NCBI GenBank assembly: GCA_046329515.1
Contig: JAXLUM010000004.1
Coordinates: 124,001 to 188,000 of the forward strand
Direction of reading: 5' to 3'
DNA length: 64,000 nt
Source of the DNA: Bog-950 sp046329515
GTDB taxonomy: Bacteria > Bacteroidota > Bacteroidia > Chitinophagales > LD1
Positions 45,227-53,450 of the stretch are shown here, piece by piece. Under the pieces are notes generated by a model. That model had not been told where the DNA came from. It searched no databases and saw only the letters and a list, made by a program, of their open reading frames with translations. Made by a program: the position numbers and the translations under genes. Within the stretch, counting starts at the first letter, position 1; each line of letters begins with the position of its first letter.

Positions 45227-45312
45227 TACCGCGGGCGGGAATCGAACCCGCACGTCCTTTGAGGGACACAGGATTTTAAGTCCTGCGTGTCTACCAGTTC
45301 CACCACCACGGC
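45227..45312 (-). tRNA. tRNA-Leu (anticodon TAA)
   Basis: An 86-base class II tRNA on the minus strand. The acceptor stem is GCCGTGG with CCGCGGT. The anticodon arm is CAGGA-CTTAAAA-TCCTG, giving anticodon TAA (reads UUA/UUG leucine). A long variable arm (TGTCCCTCAAAGGACG) and a TpsiC arm with GGGTTCGATTCCC follow. The CCA end is not encoded. Confidence 0.97.
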
Positions 45313-45344
45313 CTGGGTGTTTATGCTATTGCACAGCCCAAAAT

Positions 45345-45373
45345 AAAAAAGGGCGATTTAATCGCCCTTTTTT
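45345..45373 (-). terminator. Terminator between the two tRNAs
   Basis: Symmetrical stem AAAAAAGGGCGAT / ATCGCCCTTTTTT. On the minus strand it lies behind tRNA-Gly and ends in a T run, so tRNA-Leu may need read-through or a promoter of its own. Confidence 0.8.
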
Positions 45374-45379
45374 ACTTAG

Positions 45380-45452
45380 AGCGGGAGACGAGGCTCGAAC
45401 CCGCGACCTCCACCTTGGCAAGGTGGCGCTCTACCAACTGAGCTACTCCCGC
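45380..45452 (-). tRNA. tRNA-Gly (anticodon GCC)
   Basis: A 73-base tRNA on the minus strand. The acceptor is GCGGGAG with CTCCCGC, the D arm has AGCTCAGTTGGTAGAGC, and the anticodon arm is CCACC-TTGCCAA-GGTGG, giving GCC. The TpsiC arm has GGGTTCGAGCC. The discriminator base is U, as in bacterial tRNA-Gly. No encoded CCA. Confidence 0.97.
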
Positions 45453-45578
45453 ATTTTTATTAAAGAACAAAAATATTTTTTAAGAAAATATTTAAAAACT
45501 GTCTGCAAGGCGGTGCTCGAACTGAAATCCCGATTACTATCGGGGAACTGAGCTACTCCCGCATTTTATTAAAGAACA
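45436..45578 (-). repeat. Direct repeat of tRNA leader plus tRNA-Gly 5' end
   Basis: About 33 bases (45436-45469 and 45546-45578), differing by one T, cover the leader TGTTCTTTAATAAAA and the first roughly 18 bases of tRNA-Gly. The second copy belongs to the remnant upstream in the transcript. Confidence 0.8.
45501..45563 (-). pseudogene. tRNA-Gly remnant fused to a hairpin
   Basis: Minus-strand reading: GCGGGAGTAGCTCAGTT (intact acceptor 5' strand and start of the D arm), then TCCCGAT/ATCGGGG hairpin bases (45528-45545, loop TACT), then AGTTCGAGCACCGCC, which resembles a TpsiC arm but does not pair with the 5' acceptor strand. Anticodon arm and 3' acceptor are missing, so no functional tRNA can form. 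It is the first element after the promoter at 45602. The remaining stretch to 45769 shows no gene. Confidence 0.65.
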
Positions 45579-45601
45579 TACCCGTTTTGAAATCGGGACT
45601 G

Positions 45602-45632
45602 CAAATATAGAATCTCTTCTAAAATCTCAAAA
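45602..45632 (-). promoter_or_regulatory. Promoter of the tRNA cluster
   Basis: On the minus strand TTTTG (45628-45632), 18 bp, then TATATTTG (45602-45609), a full match to the Bacteroidota consensus. Transcription would run into the tRNA remnant and then tRNA-Gly. Confidence 0.7.
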
Positions 45633-45769
45633 CCCAAACAAAAAATATTCTTTAAAAGTTTGGTATCCCTTTAAGAATGTGCTTTTTATAAGGAATACTT
45701 CAGTAATTAAAGAAAAGGAGGCGCGAATTGCTCCGCGCCTCTACTTTTCACTCGTACCCTAAATAAACC

Positions 45770-48376
45770 TTACTGTTTTAAAAGCTTTAGTGTTTGCAGC
45801 GGTTCATTATTATGAAGCAACAAAAGGTTGTATATACCCGGGGCTAAGCCCTGTATATTGAATGTAAATTCTGTGGTTTCTACCGCATAGGTTTCCATAA
45901 GTTGGCCAACGGAGTTGTACAGCCGTGCCATTAGCCCCTTACCATAGTTTTGCTGCAGGGTGTAAACACCGTTGCCGGGGTTAGGATAAAGGCTTATAGC
46001 TTCAGTGCCGTTATTGGCAATTCCCAGCCCGGCAATAGCAATGCAGTCGCTGGTATCAACACAACCCAGGCTGCTGCTGGCAATTACTGCATAACTGCCA
46101 TCTACGGTAGGAACGAAAGTGTTGGATGTTTCTGCGGGTATTATGGTGGCAGTGCCACAGTTATACCACATATAGGTAACATCAAGCACTGAGGTGCTTA
46201 AAGTATCAGCCGTTTGGTTGATGTCGGCAACTAAAATGCTTACACTAATTGGTATACTATCAATACCCTCGCAGCCATAGGCATTTTCTACCGTTATGCC
46301 GTACATTCCATCCTGCAGCGGGTTAATTGTAATGCTGTCCGTTGTTTCGGTTGTTGACCAATAATAGTTACCTGCAATAAGCGTATCAAGCGTTAACACT
46401 ACCGGCGCCCCGGCGCACACAAGTATTGAGGAAGCATTGATGTGCGGAGCGGGATAATCAAGCACATTAATGGTATAATCTGTTGTATCAGAACATCCGG
46501 CGTTTGTAAAGCCAATAACTGTGTACGTAGTTGAAGGCGGAGAAGGTAAAACACTAATAGTAGATGTGGTCGCAAGGTTGTCCCATAGGTAAGTATCAGC
46601 ACCGCCGGCACCTATAAGAACGCTATCGCCGGTGCAGGAATTGGAGGCCCCGCCCACAAATATGGTAGGATTAGGCGCTACTGTAAGCTTAAAGCGTTTA
46701 CGGGGCCCTGCGCCGCAGCTACTGCTACTATCCTGTGCCCAATAATTGTATGTGCTTGAGTTATTGTATTGCATGCTGTAGCCATTTGCCCCAAAGTAGC
46801 TGTTTCCTACTGTGTCATAATACCAACTTACCAGGCCGGTGCCTTGTGCGTTGAAGGTAAAGGTGGCGCCGGCGCAAATGGTATCAGCCACAGGGTTAAC
46901 TACGGGTGCAGCGGGAAAGTTACATACACTATACCGCGCCAAAAAGCCATCTTCAGCGGTGCTTACAAGGTTGGCGGTTAAAGGGCTTGGATTAAAGTCT
47001 GTGGTGCCATAGTAGCGGCCTGCCGCATATATGTTTTCATTTGCATCTATCATTAAACTATTAGCATAGCAGGTGCCTTCTATAGCCGATACCCACGCCA
47101 GCGAACCATCTGTTGAATTATATTTAACAATGAACCCCTGTTCATTGCTATTAGTTATAACCAAAGTGGTATCAGGTCCGGGGTTGGCGTCAAAGTCATC
47201 GGAAAAGCCGCTTACATATACACCGGAGCCTGAAGGGTTAACCGCAACACTTTTAATGCGGTTATAATTGGTTGCGTATTGGGTTAAAACGTTCGTCCAA
47301 ACATAGTTACCCGTAGAGGAATATGCTGCTACGAAAGAAGAGGCATAAGCTCCATTGTTACCGGAAGTGCGGGAGTTAACTGCATTAGAAGGGTCAAAGT
47401 CAATTGTTCCCTGAAAATAGCCGGCCATTAAAATTTGATTGCCCGGCGTGTAAGTCAAAGCAAGGCCTTGGTCATCAGAAGTGCCGCCGAAGGTATTTAC
47501 CCAGCTATACTGCAGGTTTTTATCCACGGCCAGTAAATAAGCATCGCTACCAGCCGTTGGTGTTTTTGATACCGTACCTGCTCCCCAGTCAAAGTCAATG
47601 GCTCCGCCAAATGCACCACACAAATAAATTTTGTCGTTAGCCGCCGGGCCGGCAGTTATGGCCCAAACTTCATCCAAACCTATGCCTCCTAATCCTTTTA
47701 CAGCAGAAAAAACACCCGCGGTGGTTATTTTCAAAACATAAGCGTCTAAGTTACCTGCGGGGCTCAAGTTTGCGGTACCGCCGCCGGCATCAAAATCAAC
47801 CTGGCTTAGAAAAGTACCTGCTATAATCAGGTTACCATTATAATCAAGGCACATGGCACGGGCATCTTCAAAGGAACTGCTGCCCGGGCTATATACCCAT
47901 TGCAGATTGGCAGTGGTATTGTATTTGGCAATAAAAAAGTCAGTACCGCCTACAGCGGTGTGGGCGGAGGTAGTATTGCTCAAGTCAAAATCGGCAGTAC
48001 CGGTATAGTTACCGGCAATGTAAATATTGCCTGAGGCATCAACTACTAAGCTATTAATAACGGAAGTAGCCGTGCTGTTTAATGAGAATGCCCACAGCAC
48101 TTGGCCTGAAGAATTATACTTTGCTAAAAAGCCCAGCTGGCCCGTAGTGGCACTAAGGGCGGTGGTAGATGAGCCAAAGTCAAAGTCAACATTAGCGCCG
48201 TCAAATCTTCCGGCTATGTAAACGTTTCCTGCAGCGTCAGTAGTGCTTGCCAGCACTTCATCGCTACCGACGCCGTGTATTGGGCCGGCCCATTGATAAC
48301 TTAATCCCGTAGCAGCGTAGTTAGCTTTCCAAGCACAAATTAAAAGGGTAAAACACAAGAGTAACTTTCTGTTCAT
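45770..48376 (-). CDS. T9SS surface protein with SBBP-type propeller repeats
   Basis: An 868-residue exported protein. The signal peptide is MNRKLLLCFTLLICAWKANYA. About residues 25-480 consist of some ten repeats of the SBBP kind (DAAGNVYIAGRFDG...FDFG...GFLAKYNSSGQVLW; DASGNIYIAGNYTGTADFDL). They are followed by Ig-like modules with NPTIFVGGASNSCTGDSVLI and YTINVLDYPAPHI. The C-terminal sorting domain is ISLYPNPGNGVYTLQQNYG...LAPGIYNLLLLHN. Probably displayed on the cell surface. It is divergent from the helical protein gene at 48483, start codons 106 bp apart. Confidence 0.9.
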   Translation of the reverse strand: MNRKLLLCFTLLICAWKANYAATGLSYQWAGPIHGVGSDEVLASTTDAAGNVYIAGRFDGANVDFDFGSSTTALSATTGQLGFLAKYNSSGQVLWAFSLNSTATSVINSLVVDASGNIYIAGNYTGTADFDLSNTTSAHTAVGGTDFFIAKYNTTANLQWVYSPGSSSFEDARAMCLDYNGNLIIAGTFLSQVDFDAGGGTANLSPAGNLDAYVLKITTAGVFSAVKGLGGIGLDEVWAITAGPAANDKIYLCGAFGGAIDFDWGAGTVSKTPTAGSDAYLLAVDKNLQYSWVNTFGGTSDDQGLALTYTPGNQILMAGYFQGTIDFDPSNAVNSRTSGNNGAYASSFVAAYSSTGNYVWTNVLTQYATNYNRIKSVAVNPSGSGVYVSGFSDDFDANPGPDTTLVITNSNEQGFIVKYNSTDGSLAWVSAIEGTCYANSLMIDANENIYAAGRYYGTTDFNPSPLTANLVSTAEDGFLARYSVCNFPAAPVVNPVADTICAGATFTFNAQGTGLVSWYYDTVGNSYFGANGYSMQYNNSSTYNYWAQDSSSSCGAGPRKRFKLTVAPNPTIFVGGASNSCTGDSVLIGAGGADTYLWDNLATTSTISVLPSPPSTTYTVIGFTNAGCSDTTDYTINVLDYPAPHINASSILVCAGAPVVLTLDTLIAGNYYWSTTETTDSITINPLQDGMYGITVENAYGCEGIDSIPISVSILVADINQTADTLSTSVLDVTYMWYNCGTATIIPAETSNTFVPTVDGSYAVIASSSLGCVDTSDCIAIAGLGIANNGTEAISLYPNPGNGVYTLQQNYGKGLMARLYNSVGQLMETYAVETTEFTFNIQGLAPGIYNLLLLHNNEPLQTLKLLKQ

Positions 48377-48418
48377 ATGCATCGTTTTATGCGAAATACG
48401 AGACCTGACCCCTTTTTG

Positions 48419-48450
48419 ACTAACCTAATTTGACCCCAAATTGGGTTAGT
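48419..48450. promoter_or_regulatory. Inverted repeat between the SBBP gene and helical gene 4
   Basis: ACTAACCTAATTTG (48419-48432) faces CAAATTGGGTTAGT (48437-48450), 13 of 14 pairs, 4-base loop. A -7-like TAGAATTG follows at 48470-48477, ending 5 bases before the ATG at 48483. Likely an operator in the shared control region. Confidence 0.5.
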
Positions 48451-48482
48451 TAAAACCCTGCATGGTGGGTAGAATTGTACTT

Positions 48483-49967
48483 ATGGCTACCCTTAAAGAG
48501 TTACATACACTGGTGCATGCCCTTGATAAAGGAGAGAAGAAAACAGTGAGTATAATGATTGAATCATTCGGACTTAAAGCCAGGCAGCGGTATGCTGATG
48601 CTTTCCGAATTATCAATGAACAAGCGGAGTTTGATAAGGACAAATTGAAAGAAAAACTGAGTGTAGGCTTACAGGGTATGAGCCTGACTGAAGCTAATGA
48701 TAATGTATTCCATTTTATATGTCGCGCACTTTATGGGCATACCACGCCGGTTTCAGGAAATTTAGGTTTAATAAAGGAGCTAACCTTAGTTGAAATTTTT
48801 GTAGAGAAGGGCTTATTTGAAATTGCAGGCCGCTTTCTTGAACCCCTGTTAAAGAAACTGAATGATGGAAACAGTTTTGGCTTACTGGCGCGAGGGCAGG
48901 AATTGCACAGCATAATAACTGCATCCAGCAGCGAATCGAATACGGACTTTCCCAAACGCAAGGGCATACTAGCCTCGCGTATGCAAAATGCAAAGGACCA
49001 TTTGCAGTATCTGGAAATTCTTCAACTAAACCAGGACCTTACAGAACTGATACAACTAATCGGAGAACCAAGAGAAAAGAAACACCTGGAGGCCTACGAG
49101 CACATTTTTAAAAATCCCATTTGGCAGTTGCCTTATTCTGCAATTAGCCGCAAAGCTTTTGTGATGTATGCGCCCTTGCGCACCAGCCTTGCCAGCCAGG
49201 TTAAAGGTTTGGGCGCCTCATTACAGGAGAGCGTGGAGGCCCTTGAGGAATTTTACAAAAGGTTTGATGTGGCTGAGCATTATGTGCCGGCATTTTACCT
49301 TATAGATAACCTGTTATCGGATTGCATAGCAGGCAGAGAACGGGAAGTGTTTTTTCAATATACCGGCGAATTGAGAAAACTGCTGTTGTATGCAAGGCAA
49401 AGGGCGGTTATTCAAAAAATAAATGCAAAAATAATGCAATGCGAAATTGCTTATGACATTTTTACGGTTAATACCGAGCAGGGAATTACGCGTTTGCAGA
49501 ACTGGATGAGGCCCGAGGTGCGAAATACCTGGAAAGAAGCCCCGCTGGCTTATATGAATTACCTATACGCTGCAAGGCTTTGCTACCTGGGGCGCAAGCC
49601 GGCCCTTGCGCTGGACTATCTTGATGCCATTAGGGATAAGGAGAAGGAATTTAGAGCCAGCAGCTGGATAGCCTATCGCTTTCTTTACCTGCTTTGCTAC
49701 TATCAATTAAATAATGCCAGTTTAATTTTTAGTACCGCTAATTCTATTTATAAAAGCCTGTTGAAGCATAAACAATTGTATGCCCCTGAAAAAGCGATAT
49801 TGCGCTTTGCTAAAGGCAGCGGAACGGTTGAAAAAATTAAGAAGAACATGGCCGGCCTTTATAAAACACTTAAAGAGCTGCGCGATGATCCCATGCACCA
49901 GCCCTTTTTTCAGTTTGCTGATTATGTAGAGTGGCTGGAAATGGAAATGAGTAACAGAAAGAGATAG
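48483..49967 (+). CDS. Helical TPR-like cytoplasmic protein 4 (paired with SBBP surface protein)
   Basis: A 494-residue helical protein without signal peptide. Started at the second ATG (48483), it begins MATLKELHTLVHALDKGEKKTVSIM, which lines up with MEALHELIRGMSMAEKSYFK and MDALFELIQSLSPAEKGYFK of the proteins at 13364 and 14872; the first ATG (48462) would add seven residues outside this alignment. Later segments (VEIFVEKGLFEIAGRFLEPL; AARLCYLGRKPALALDYLDAI; FLYLLCYYQLNNASLIFSTA) are TPR-like hairpins. Head to head with a large T9SS surface protein, as in the other two modules. Function unknown. Confidence 0.75.
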   Translation: MATLKELHTLVHALDKGEKKTVSIMIESFGLKARQRYADAFRIINEQAEFDKDKLKEKLSVGLQGMSLTEANDNVFHFICRALYGHTTPVSGNLGLIKELTLVEIFVEKGLFEIAGRFLEPLLKKLNDGNSFGLLARGQELHSIITASSSESNTDFPKRKGILASRMQNAKDHLQYLEILQLNQDLTELIQLIGEPREKKHLEAYEHIFKNPIWQLPYSAISRKAFVMYAPLRTSLASQVKGLGASLQESVEALEEFYKRFDVAEHYVPAFYLIDNLLSDCIAGREREVFFQYTGELRKLLLYARQRAVIQKINAKIMQCEIAYDIFTVNTEQGITRLQNWMRPEVRNTWKEAPLAYMNYLYAARLCYLGRKPALALDYLDAIRDKEKEFRASSWIAYRFLYLLCYYQLNNASLIFSTANSIYKSLLKHKQLYAPEKAILRFAKGSGTVEKIKKNMAGLYKTLKELRDDPMHQPFFQFADYVEWLEMEMSNRKR

Positions 49968-50046
49968 TTTACCCAGTGTTTGGCAAGTTCTATCAATCGA
50001 CCAATATCAAATCGAATTCATTTTATTGGCTTACTTCGCATAGCAT

Positions 50047-50934
50047 TTGAGTAAGCTTTCTACTATACCAATTGGTGTGCGGCATATGCTGTTAAGCACC
50101 TTCTGTTTTGCCTTAATGAATGTTTGCATTAAGAAGGTAAGCCATTTACCCGAAATGGAAATTGTATTCTTCCGCTGCTTTGTAGCTATGGTTATTTGTT
50201 TTGGCTACATTTTTAAGAACAAACTGGATTGGAAAGGCAGCAACAGGTTGCTGCTTTTTTTGCGCGGCTTTTTCGGCACAGTGGCGGTTTACACCTTTTT
50301 TGTTACCCTGCATAGTATGCCATTAGGCACGGCAGTAACCATCCAATATCTCAGCCCTGTATTTACTACCATCATTGCCATCTTTTTATTAAAGGAAGGG
50401 GTTAAGCCGCTGCAGTGGTTGTTCTTCCTGCTATCCTTTGCCGGGGTAATTTTTATTAAAGGGTTCGATAACCGTTTTTCAACGGGCATGTTATTGATTG
50501 GTATTGTTTCGGCTATGAGCAGCGGTTTTGCCTACAACTTTGTTCGCAGTTTAAAAGAGCGCGAAGAGCCTATGGTAGTGGTGCTGCATTTTCAAATAAT
50601 AGGAACCATCGTGGGTGCAGTAGGTTGCCTGTTCAGTTGGCAAAATCCTTCGTTAACTGATTGGGGTTATTTGATAGCGATAGGCGTTTTGACCCAGTTA
50701 GGGCAAACCTTTTTAACCTTTGCCTTGCAAGCGGAAAGGGCGGCCAATGTTTCTATACTAAATTACCTGGGGGTGATTTATGCGCTGGTATTCGGCTGGC
50801 TGATTTTTGGAGAGCATTATCCATTGCAAACCTTTTTTGGCATACTGCTGGTTATTGGCGGCGTATTGCTTAATTATATTTACACCCAACGCAAGGCGCC
50901 TGTTGAAGAAAAGCTAAGCGGTGTTGAAGAATGA
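50047..50934 (+). CDS. EamA-family (DMT) transporter
   Basis: A 295-residue inner-membrane protein with about ten hydrophobic helices in two EamA halves. It begins (SKLSTIPIGVRHMLLSTFCFALMNVCIKKVS), with EIVFFRCFVAM and the typical LGTAVTIQYLSPVFTTIIAI segment ending the first half. Likely a metabolite exporter; substrate unknown. I give the TTG at 50047 as start because relatives have about 13 residues before MLLSTFCFALMN; an ATG at 50086 is the alternative. Its stop overlaps the next gene by four bases, so the two are translationally coupled. Confidence 0.88.
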   Translation: MSKLSTIPIGVRHMLLSTFCFALMNVCIKKVSHLPEMEIVFFRCFVAMVICFGYIFKNKLDWKGSNRLLLFLRGFFGTVAVYTFFVTLHSMPLGTAVTIQYLSPVFTTIIAIFLLKEGVKPLQWLFFLLSFAGVIFIKGFDNRFSTGMLLIGIVSAMSSGFAYNFVRSLKEREEPMVVVLHFQIIGTIVGAVGCLFSWQNPSLTDWGYLIAIGVLTQLGQTFLTFALQAERAANVSILNYLGVIYALVFGWLIFGEHYPLQTFFGILLVIGGVLLNYIYTQRKAPVEEKLSGVEE

Positions 50935-52250
50935 GCAAGTACCCTGAAGAATTTATTGCGCGTATGCGTGCCCAACTGGGAGAGGAGTTTGACAGCTTTC
51001 TTCAATCGCTGGAAACAACGCCTCCTGTTTCCATCAGAGTTAATCCTTTTAAAAGTAGTCCTGCCTTTGCCAATGAAGAAAAGGTAAAGTGGAGCGATTG
51101 GGGATACTATTTAAAGGAGCGGCCTGTATTTACTTTGGACCCACTGTTTCACGCAGGCACCTATTATGTGCAGGAAGCCAGTTCCATGTTTGTAGAACAG
51201 GTATGGAAACAGCACATTAAAGTCGATGAGCCTTTACGCGTTTTGGATATGTGCGCTGCACCGGGAGGTAAAAGCACGCATCTGCTTTCTTTGTTGAATA
51301 ACAAGGGCGTACTGGTTAGTAATGAGGTAATACCTAACCGCAACAAAATATTAAGAGAAAATATAACTAAATGGGGCGCTGCTAACTATGTAGTTACGCA
51401 GAATGAAGCAGCTGATTTTCAAAAACTGCCCTCTTACTTTGATGTGATATTGGTGGATGCGCCTTGTAGTGGTGAAGGCCTCTTTAGAAAGGATAAAGAT
51501 GCCGTAAATGAATGGAGCGAAGCCAATGTGCAGATGTGCGGCACTCGTCAGCGCGATATTCTGCAGCAGTTGTTGCCTGCCCTTAAACCCGGTGGCATTT
51601 TAATTTACAGCACTTGTACTTATGAGGAGGAGGAGAATGATAAGAGTGTAGAGGCCCTTTTGCAAAACGGTTGCGAGCGATTGCTGATTGATGTTTCTTT
51701 TTTTGAAGGAATAAGGAGTACGCGCCATGGCTACCAGTTTTATCCGCACAAAATAAAGGGGGAAGGCTTTTTTATTGCTGCCTTACGTAAAACGGAAGGA
51801 GAGGAAGTGCAGTTTGCCAATGCGGCAAAGCGCAAAACCGCACCTGCTATGGCTGTGCAATATCTACAGCAGCCTGAAGATTTCACTGTGTTAGAAAAAG
51901 GAGAGAAGTTTTTTGCCATACCCGCCCACATGGCGGCTGATTTTGGCTTGCTTACACAGCGGCTGAGCATGCGCCAAAGCGGCATTTTTTTGGGGGAGTT
52001 GAAAGGCAAAGATTTTCTGCCCGCGCATGACTTAGCATTAAGCATACATGCAAAAACCGATTTGCCGGCCGTTGAAGTAGACGCAACCACCGCTTTAAAA
52101 TACCTGCGTTGCGAAACCATCAAAGCAGAAACAGATGCCAAAGGATGGTGCCTTGTGCGCCACCAGGGGTTTAACCTGGGTTGGATAAAGATGCTGCCTA
52201 ACCGTATAAACAACTACTACCCCAAAGATTGGCGCATATTAATGCGATAG
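50931..52250 (+). CDS. RsmF-like rRNA cytosine-C5 methyltransferase
   Basis: A 439-residue RsmB/RsmF-type enzyme. The S-adenosylmethionine site is VLDMCAAPGGKSTHLLSLL. Motif IV is VDAPCSGEGLF with Cys179, and motif VI is YSTCTYEEEEND with the nucleophile Cys229. The C-terminal part (about residues 290-439: YLQQPEDFTVLEKGEKFFAI...KYLRCETIKAE) resembles the PUA-like RNA-binding region of RsmF. It methylates C5 of a cytosine in 16S rRNA. It overlaps the EamA gene by ATGA. Confidence 0.93.
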   Translation: MSKYPEEFIARMRAQLGEEFDSFLQSLETTPPVSIRVNPFKSSPAFANEEKVKWSDWGYYLKERPVFTLDPLFHAGTYYVQEASSMFVEQVWKQHIKVDEPLRVLDMCAAPGGKSTHLLSLLNNKGVLVSNEVIPNRNKILRENITKWGAANYVVTQNEAADFQKLPSYFDVILVDAPCSGEGLFRKDKDAVNEWSEANVQMCGTRQRDILQQLLPALKPGGILIYSTCTYEEEENDKSVEALLQNGCERLLIDVSFFEGIRSTRHGYQFYPHKIKGEGFFIAALRKTEGEEVQFANAAKRKTAPAMAVQYLQQPEDFTVLEKGEKFFAIPAHMAADFGLLTQRLSMRQSGIFLGELKGKDFLPAHDLALSIHAKTDLPAVEVDATTALKYLRCETIKAETDAKGWCLVRHQGFNLGWIKMLPNRINNYYPKDWRILMR

Positions 52251-52301
52251 CCTATTGTGCTAAAATGACACAATGCTGAAAGTGTAATTCCGTTTTAAAA
52301 T

Positions 52302-52309
52302 TACTTTTG
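52302..52309 (+). promoter_or_regulatory. -7 element of the TPR lipoprotein gene
   Basis: TACTTTTG ends 5 bp before the ATG at 52315, so the mRNA is expected to be nearly leaderless. No clear TTG at the usual -33 position (GTG there). Confidence 0.5.
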
Positions 52310-52314
52310 CCGCC

Positions 52315-53409
52315 ATGCGAAAACTGTTTTTAGGTTTTTTAGTGTTAGCTGCCTTCATCTGTTTTTACAGCAGTTGTAAGCAATGCAATCAACCAAAGGA
52401 TAACAACGTGGTTAAAACGGATACTACGGGAATTCCCGGGGTAGAAGCGGCATCATTGGCTATACAGAAAGACTCGTTGAATGCGGACCTGTGGTATAAA
52501 CGTGCGCAGCTATACGCTGAAAACAGTGAGTTTAAAAATGCTACAACCGATATGTATGTGGCTTTGCAGTTAGATTCTTTGCGCCCTGAGTTTTATTTAT
52601 TTACAGCGGACCTTTTCAAAAATACGGGAGAAGAAAATAAGGCAGACTTAAAACGTGGAATAGCACTTATGCAAAAGGCAATTGCGCTTGATTCCACCAA
52701 CACAAAATTTTATGTAAAGGCTGCTGAGTTGGCATTTTTAGATACCAGCATTGAACGCAACTATGCCATAGCTATAAGTTATCTTGATGCAGCCATTGCC
52801 AGAGACCCACAGAACGCGGATATCTATTTTTATAAGGGCAACATTTTTAAAGAAATTGGCGATACAACCAAAGCGATAAGTAGTTTTAAAACGGCCACGG
52901 AATTGAATCCGCAGTATTACGAGGCGTTCCGCCAGATTGGAATGTTGCTGAAAGCGAAGAATGATAAAAATGCCATAAAATACCTGGACAATGCTATTAA
53001 AGTAAGCGATAAGCCGGTGGATGCCTTGTATGCTAAAGCTGAAATGCTGAAGCAGGAAGGCGTGCGCTTATATGACGGAAATAAAACCGCTGCCGCCATA
53101 GCACAATTGCAAGGGGCTATTGACTGCTACAAGAAGGTAATTGATATTAATTACAGGAATGAAGAGGCTTACATGGGCGTTGGCTTTTGCTATTACCAAA
53201 TGGATAGCGTGCAGGATGCTTACGAGTATTATGATAAGGCCGTGAAAATAGCGCCTACTTATGCAGGCGCATATTTCAGCAAAGGCGTTTGTGCAGAAGA
53301 TTTGGGCAAAATTGAAGAAGCAAAAATGCTGTTTGAAAACTGCCTGAGCATTGACCCTGATTTTACCCGTGCCAAAGAGCATCTGCAGCGTTTGCAGGGC
53401 GCGCAATAA
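52315..53409 (+). CDS. TPR-repeat lipoprotein
   Basis: A 364-residue lipoprotein with lipobox FYSSC (Cys20-21 region: ICFYSSCKQCNQ). Seven or so TPR motifs cover residues 50-360, including ADLWYKRAQLYAENSEFKNAT, ADIYFYKGNIFKEIGDTTKAI, YYEAFRQIGMLLKAKNDKNAI and YAGAYFSKGVCAEDLGKIEEA. It should hang from the inner face of the outer membrane and serve as a scaffold. It precedes the GlmU-like gene by 41 bp on the same strand. Confidence 0.88.
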   Translation: MRKLFLGFLVLAAFICFYSSCKQCNQPKDNNVVKTDTTGIPGVEAASLAIQKDSLNADLWYKRAQLYAENSEFKNATTDMYVALQLDSLRPEFYLFTADLFKNTGEENKADLKRGIALMQKAIALDSTNTKFYVKAAELAFLDTSIERNYAIAISYLDAAIARDPQNADIYFYKGNIFKEIGDTTKAISSFKTATELNPQYYEAFRQIGMLLKAKNDKNAIKYLDNAIKVSDKPVDALYAKAEMLKQEGVRLYDGNKTAAAIAQLQGAIDCYKKVIDINYRNEEAYMGVGFCYYQMDSVQDAYEYYDKAVKIAPTYAGAYFSKGVCAEDLGKIEEAKMLFENCLSIDPDFTRAKEHLQRLQGAQ

Positions 53410-53450
53410 GGCAGCATAGCCACTTACCTTACTTTTTTTAGCTTAGCCGC

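Noticed and set aside
45186..45551. Open frame spanning both tRNA genes
   Set aside because: It covers two functional tRNAs on the other strand and is an artefact of their sequence.
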